Shown one piece after another: positions 5,348-6,688 of a stretch of 6,688 nt of DNA (its first letter is position 1; every line of letters begins with the position of its first letter). A program made the translations under genes and the position numbers. This DNA is from Elusimicrobia bacterium CG03_land_8_20_14_0_80_50_18 (GTDB lineage Bacteria; CG03). The stretch is from contig PEUP01000085.1 of assembly GCA_002780705.1 (NCBI GenBank), positions 1-6,688 on the forward strand, given 5' to 3'. Below the pieces are notes generated by a model. The model saw nothing but the letters and a program-made list of their open reading frames with translations. It was not told the origin of the DNA and did no database searches.

Positions 5348-6433
5348 CCTTTTTCCCGTAGTCCTTATTCCGTGAAAGACAAAATTGTCATCCAGAGCGA
5401 ATATACGGTTTTCGCTGAACACGACTGCATTCTTAACAAGCTCCTGACCCCTTCCGGCCACCGCGGCCACAGCGTTTTTGCCTCCTATCACAATAGGGGC
5501 GTAAATGAAGTAAATCTCATCAACCAGTCCAGCATCGAACAAAGAACCGGCCAAACCGCCCCCACCTTCAATTAGTATTTGATTGTAACCTTTTTCGGCA
5601 AAAAATTCAAGCAGATTGTTAAGGTTTTTTGAATAAATCCGCTCATGTCCTGATTTTGAATTTTCGGCGCTCGCCGGCCTCTTAACCGCTATATGGGCAA
5701 TGAAAAAAGGCGATTCGCTGTCAACAAGTTTTCCACAGGTCTTGAACAATCCGCTTTTGCTCACAACACAGCGCGCGGGATAGCCCAGAGGATGCCGCGC
5801 GGCCTTTATAAGGTATGGGAGAAGCGACGGCCTGTCCTTTCTGAAAGTGCCCGCGCCGGCCATAACCATATCGCTCTCATATCTCAACCTGTGAGCGAAA
5901 AGCCGCGCCTTAGGATTCGTTATCCACTTTGAATTTCCCGTATAAGAGGCAATGCGGCCATCCAGGGAGAGCCCTTCCTTGAGCACCACCCAGGGCCTTT
6001 TCCTGCTGTGGACGGAAATAAAAGCCCTGTTAAGAAAAGCGCAGGCCTCCTTCATTATGCCGGATTGCACCCTCACGCCGTGACGCCTGAGATAGGCGAA
6101 ACCTTTGCCGGCTACAAGAGGATTGGGGTCGCGCCCTCCGGCCAGCACTTCCTTGATGCCGTACCTGACTATGCTTTCAACGCAGGGCGGCGTCTTTCCG
6201 CTATGCGAACAGGGTTCAAGATTGACGGCCATGGAAGCGCCCTCTGCCCTCTTTCCGGCCTTTTTCAAAGCGTCGAGTTCGGCGTGATCTCCCCCGAAAT
6301 AATGATGATAACCCTCTGATATTATTGTCGCGCCCTTGAAAATGACAGCCCCCACCATTGGATTGGGAGAGACCCTTCCCGCGCCGCGCCTGGCCAGAGC
6401 CAGAGCGCGTTCCATAATTTTTTCTTTATCCAT
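5309..6433 (-). CDS. ribD: Bifunctional diaminohydroxyphosphoribosylaminopyrimidine deaminase / 5-amino-6-(5-phosphoribosylamino)uracil reductase
   Basis: RibD deaminates and then reduces (NADPH) the product of GTP cyclohydrolase II. The 374-residue product has the deaminase domain (about 1-145) with SPNPMVGAV (22-30), zinc ligand H50 and catalytic E52 in DHAELDAL, and C75/C84 in NLEPCSHSGKTPPC, followed by DPNPLVAGKG (102-111). The reductase domain (about 147-356) has LKEGLSLDGRIA (151-162), SKWIT (168-172), RYESDMVMAGAGT (184-196), ILIEGGGGLAGSL (286-298) and a typical ending FVFHGI. I start at the ATG at 6433, since MDKEKIMERALALARRG fits the family; upstream codons are the terminator hairpin. 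Residues from about 360 to 374 (KRKKGTSLGKRGRP) and the TAA come from GGACGTCC repeats, so the native terminus was replaced or extended. Confidence 0.96.
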   Translation of the reverse strand: MDKEKIMERALALARRGAGRVSPNPMVGAVIFKGATIISEGYHHYFGGDHAELDALKKAGKRAEGASMAVNLEPCSHSGKTPPCVESIVRYGIKEVLAGGRDPNPLVAGKGFAYLRRHGVRVQSGIMKEACAFLNRAFISVHSRKRPWVVLKEGLSLDGRIASYTGNSKWITNPKARLFAHRLRYESDMVMAGAGTFRKDRPSLLPYLIKAARHPLGYPARCVVSKSGLFKTCGKLVDSESPFFIAHIAVKRPASAENSKSGHERIYSKNLNNLLEFFAEKGYNQILIEGGGGLAGSLFDAGLVDEIYFIYAPIVIGGKNAVAAVAGRGQELVKNAVVFSENRIFALDDNFVFHGIRTTGKRKKGTSLGKRGRP

Positions 6434-6460
6434 AAAAAAAGCCCCGGTAACTTTCGGGGC
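6434..6460 (-). terminator. Intrinsic terminator (expression platform of the FMN riboswitch)
   Basis: The transcript forms GCCCCG-AAAGUUAC-CGGGGC followed directly by seven U's and then the ribD AUG. It lies just 3' of the aptamer. The aptamer 5' strand CUUCGGGG (6628-6635) can pair with CCCCGAAAG in the terminator 5' arm (one bulged A), giving a plausible antiterminator when FMN is absent. The 3' arm also lies where a ribosome would bind, so translation may be affected too. Confidence 0.88.
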
Positions 6461-6466
6461 CTGCCA

Positions 6467-6638
6467 ACCTTCTATCATCCGGACTTTACCGTCGGCGCCG
6501 GAATTTCACCGGTTCGGCCGCGATCAAAAAGAAAAAGGGGACGTCCTTAATAAAAAAGGGGACGTCCTTAATTTTCCCTGCACTCGCGGGTCGCGGGCTT
6601 TCACCGCCGGTCGAGAATTTCACTCCACCCCGAAGGTC
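6467..6638 (-). ncRNA. FMN riboswitch (RFN element)
   Basis: On the minus strand the conserved RFN blocks appear in order: GACCUUCGGGG (P1 5' side), GAGUGAAAUUCUC (P2), ACCGGCGGUGAAAGCCCGCGA (P3, trimmed reading GCGG...CCGC), CCGGUGAAAUUCCGG (P5), CCGACGGUAAAGUCCGG (P6) and AGAAGGU (P1 3' side). P4 is formed by CCGCGA (6584-6589) with UCGCGG (6518-6523). Its loop (6524-6583, 60 nt) is unusually long because it carries two GGACGTCC repeat copies. The core looks intact, so FMN binding is expected to turn off ribD and the cotranscribed rib genes by termination. Confidence 0.95.
6532..6573 (-). repeat. Two tandem GGACGTCC repeats inside the riboswitch P4 loop
   Basis: Copies lie at 6532-6551 and 6553-6573, oriented like those at the ligA start. 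Because GGACGUCC is self-complementary, the two direct copies can pair with each other in the RNA (8 bp, 13-nt loop), giving an extra hairpin on top of P4. Confidence 0.9.
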
Positions 6639-6644
6639 AGGTTA

Positions 6645-6673
6645 ATACTACAACTTTATCCGCAAAGAAGCAA
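6645..6673 (-). promoter_or_regulatory. Probable promoter of the rib operon
   Basis: The minus strand has TTGCTT (6668-6673), a 17-bp spacer and TAGTAT (6645-6650); the matches to sigma70 consensus are 3/6 and 4/6. A start about 7 nt downstream, near 6638, would begin the transcript exactly at the first base pair of riboswitch helix P1. This consistency is the main support. Confidence 0.45.
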
Positions 6674-6688
6674 GAGAACGAATTGCCT

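Noticed and set aside
6434..6478. Earlier ribD start giving 15 extra N-terminal residues
   Set aside because: That segment is the terminator hairpin and the 3' end of the riboswitch; the family N-terminus starts at MDKEKIMERAL (6433).

Overview
The window is a bacterial riboflavin-biosynthesis operon, all on the minus strand and read from right to left. A sigma70-like promoter at the right edge leads into an FMN riboswitch (RFN element) and an intrinsic terminator. These are followed by ribD, ribE (riboflavin synthase alpha), ribBA, a DUF1016/PDDEXK nuclease gene, ribH, nusB, a small CxxC/HxxxC zinc-ribbon-like gene, and the first 307 codons of ligA, which runs off the left edge. There is no supportable gene on the plus strand. 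Together RibBA, RibD, RibH and RibE cover the route from GTP and ribulose-5-phosphate to riboflavin, apart from the phosphatase step.

The organism cannot be named from sequence alone. Bifunctional RibBA, an FMN riboswitch with transcription attenuation, AGGAGGTAA Shine-Dalgarno sites and mid-range GC fit many anaerobic or uncultured Gram-negative-type lineages. My weak guess is an Elusimicrobiota/Omnitrophota- or Desulfobacterota-like genome, where I associate such junction repeats; this is inference only.

The outstanding feature is a short repeat family with core GGGGACGTCCTTAAT (about 20 bp, containing the 8-bp palindrome GGACGTCC), flanked by an A-run and a T-rich side. Ten near-complete copies and several fragments sit at three sensitive places: the P4 loop of the FMN riboswitch; the ribD-ribE junction, where they encode the end and stop codon of RibD and reach within 5 bp of the ribE start; and the N-terminus of LigA, where two copies are read in frame. 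Each time the host function appears to be spared.

The second unusual feature is the nuclease gene between ribBA and ribH. It is bracketed by 32-bp direct repeats (29/32 identical) that duplicate the native 3' end of ribBA, so both proteins end in KKEKLGHLL. This looks like insertion of a 1043-bp unit that left ribBA intact and copied its end. It separates ribH-nusB from the upstream rib genes, and a good promoter is visible directly in front of ribH.

All gene-free stretches are under 300 bp: 922-1027 (three GC-rich hairpins), 2148-2230 (promoter and RBS for ribH), 5091-5308 (repeat cluster) and 6434-6688 (promoter, riboswitch, terminator).
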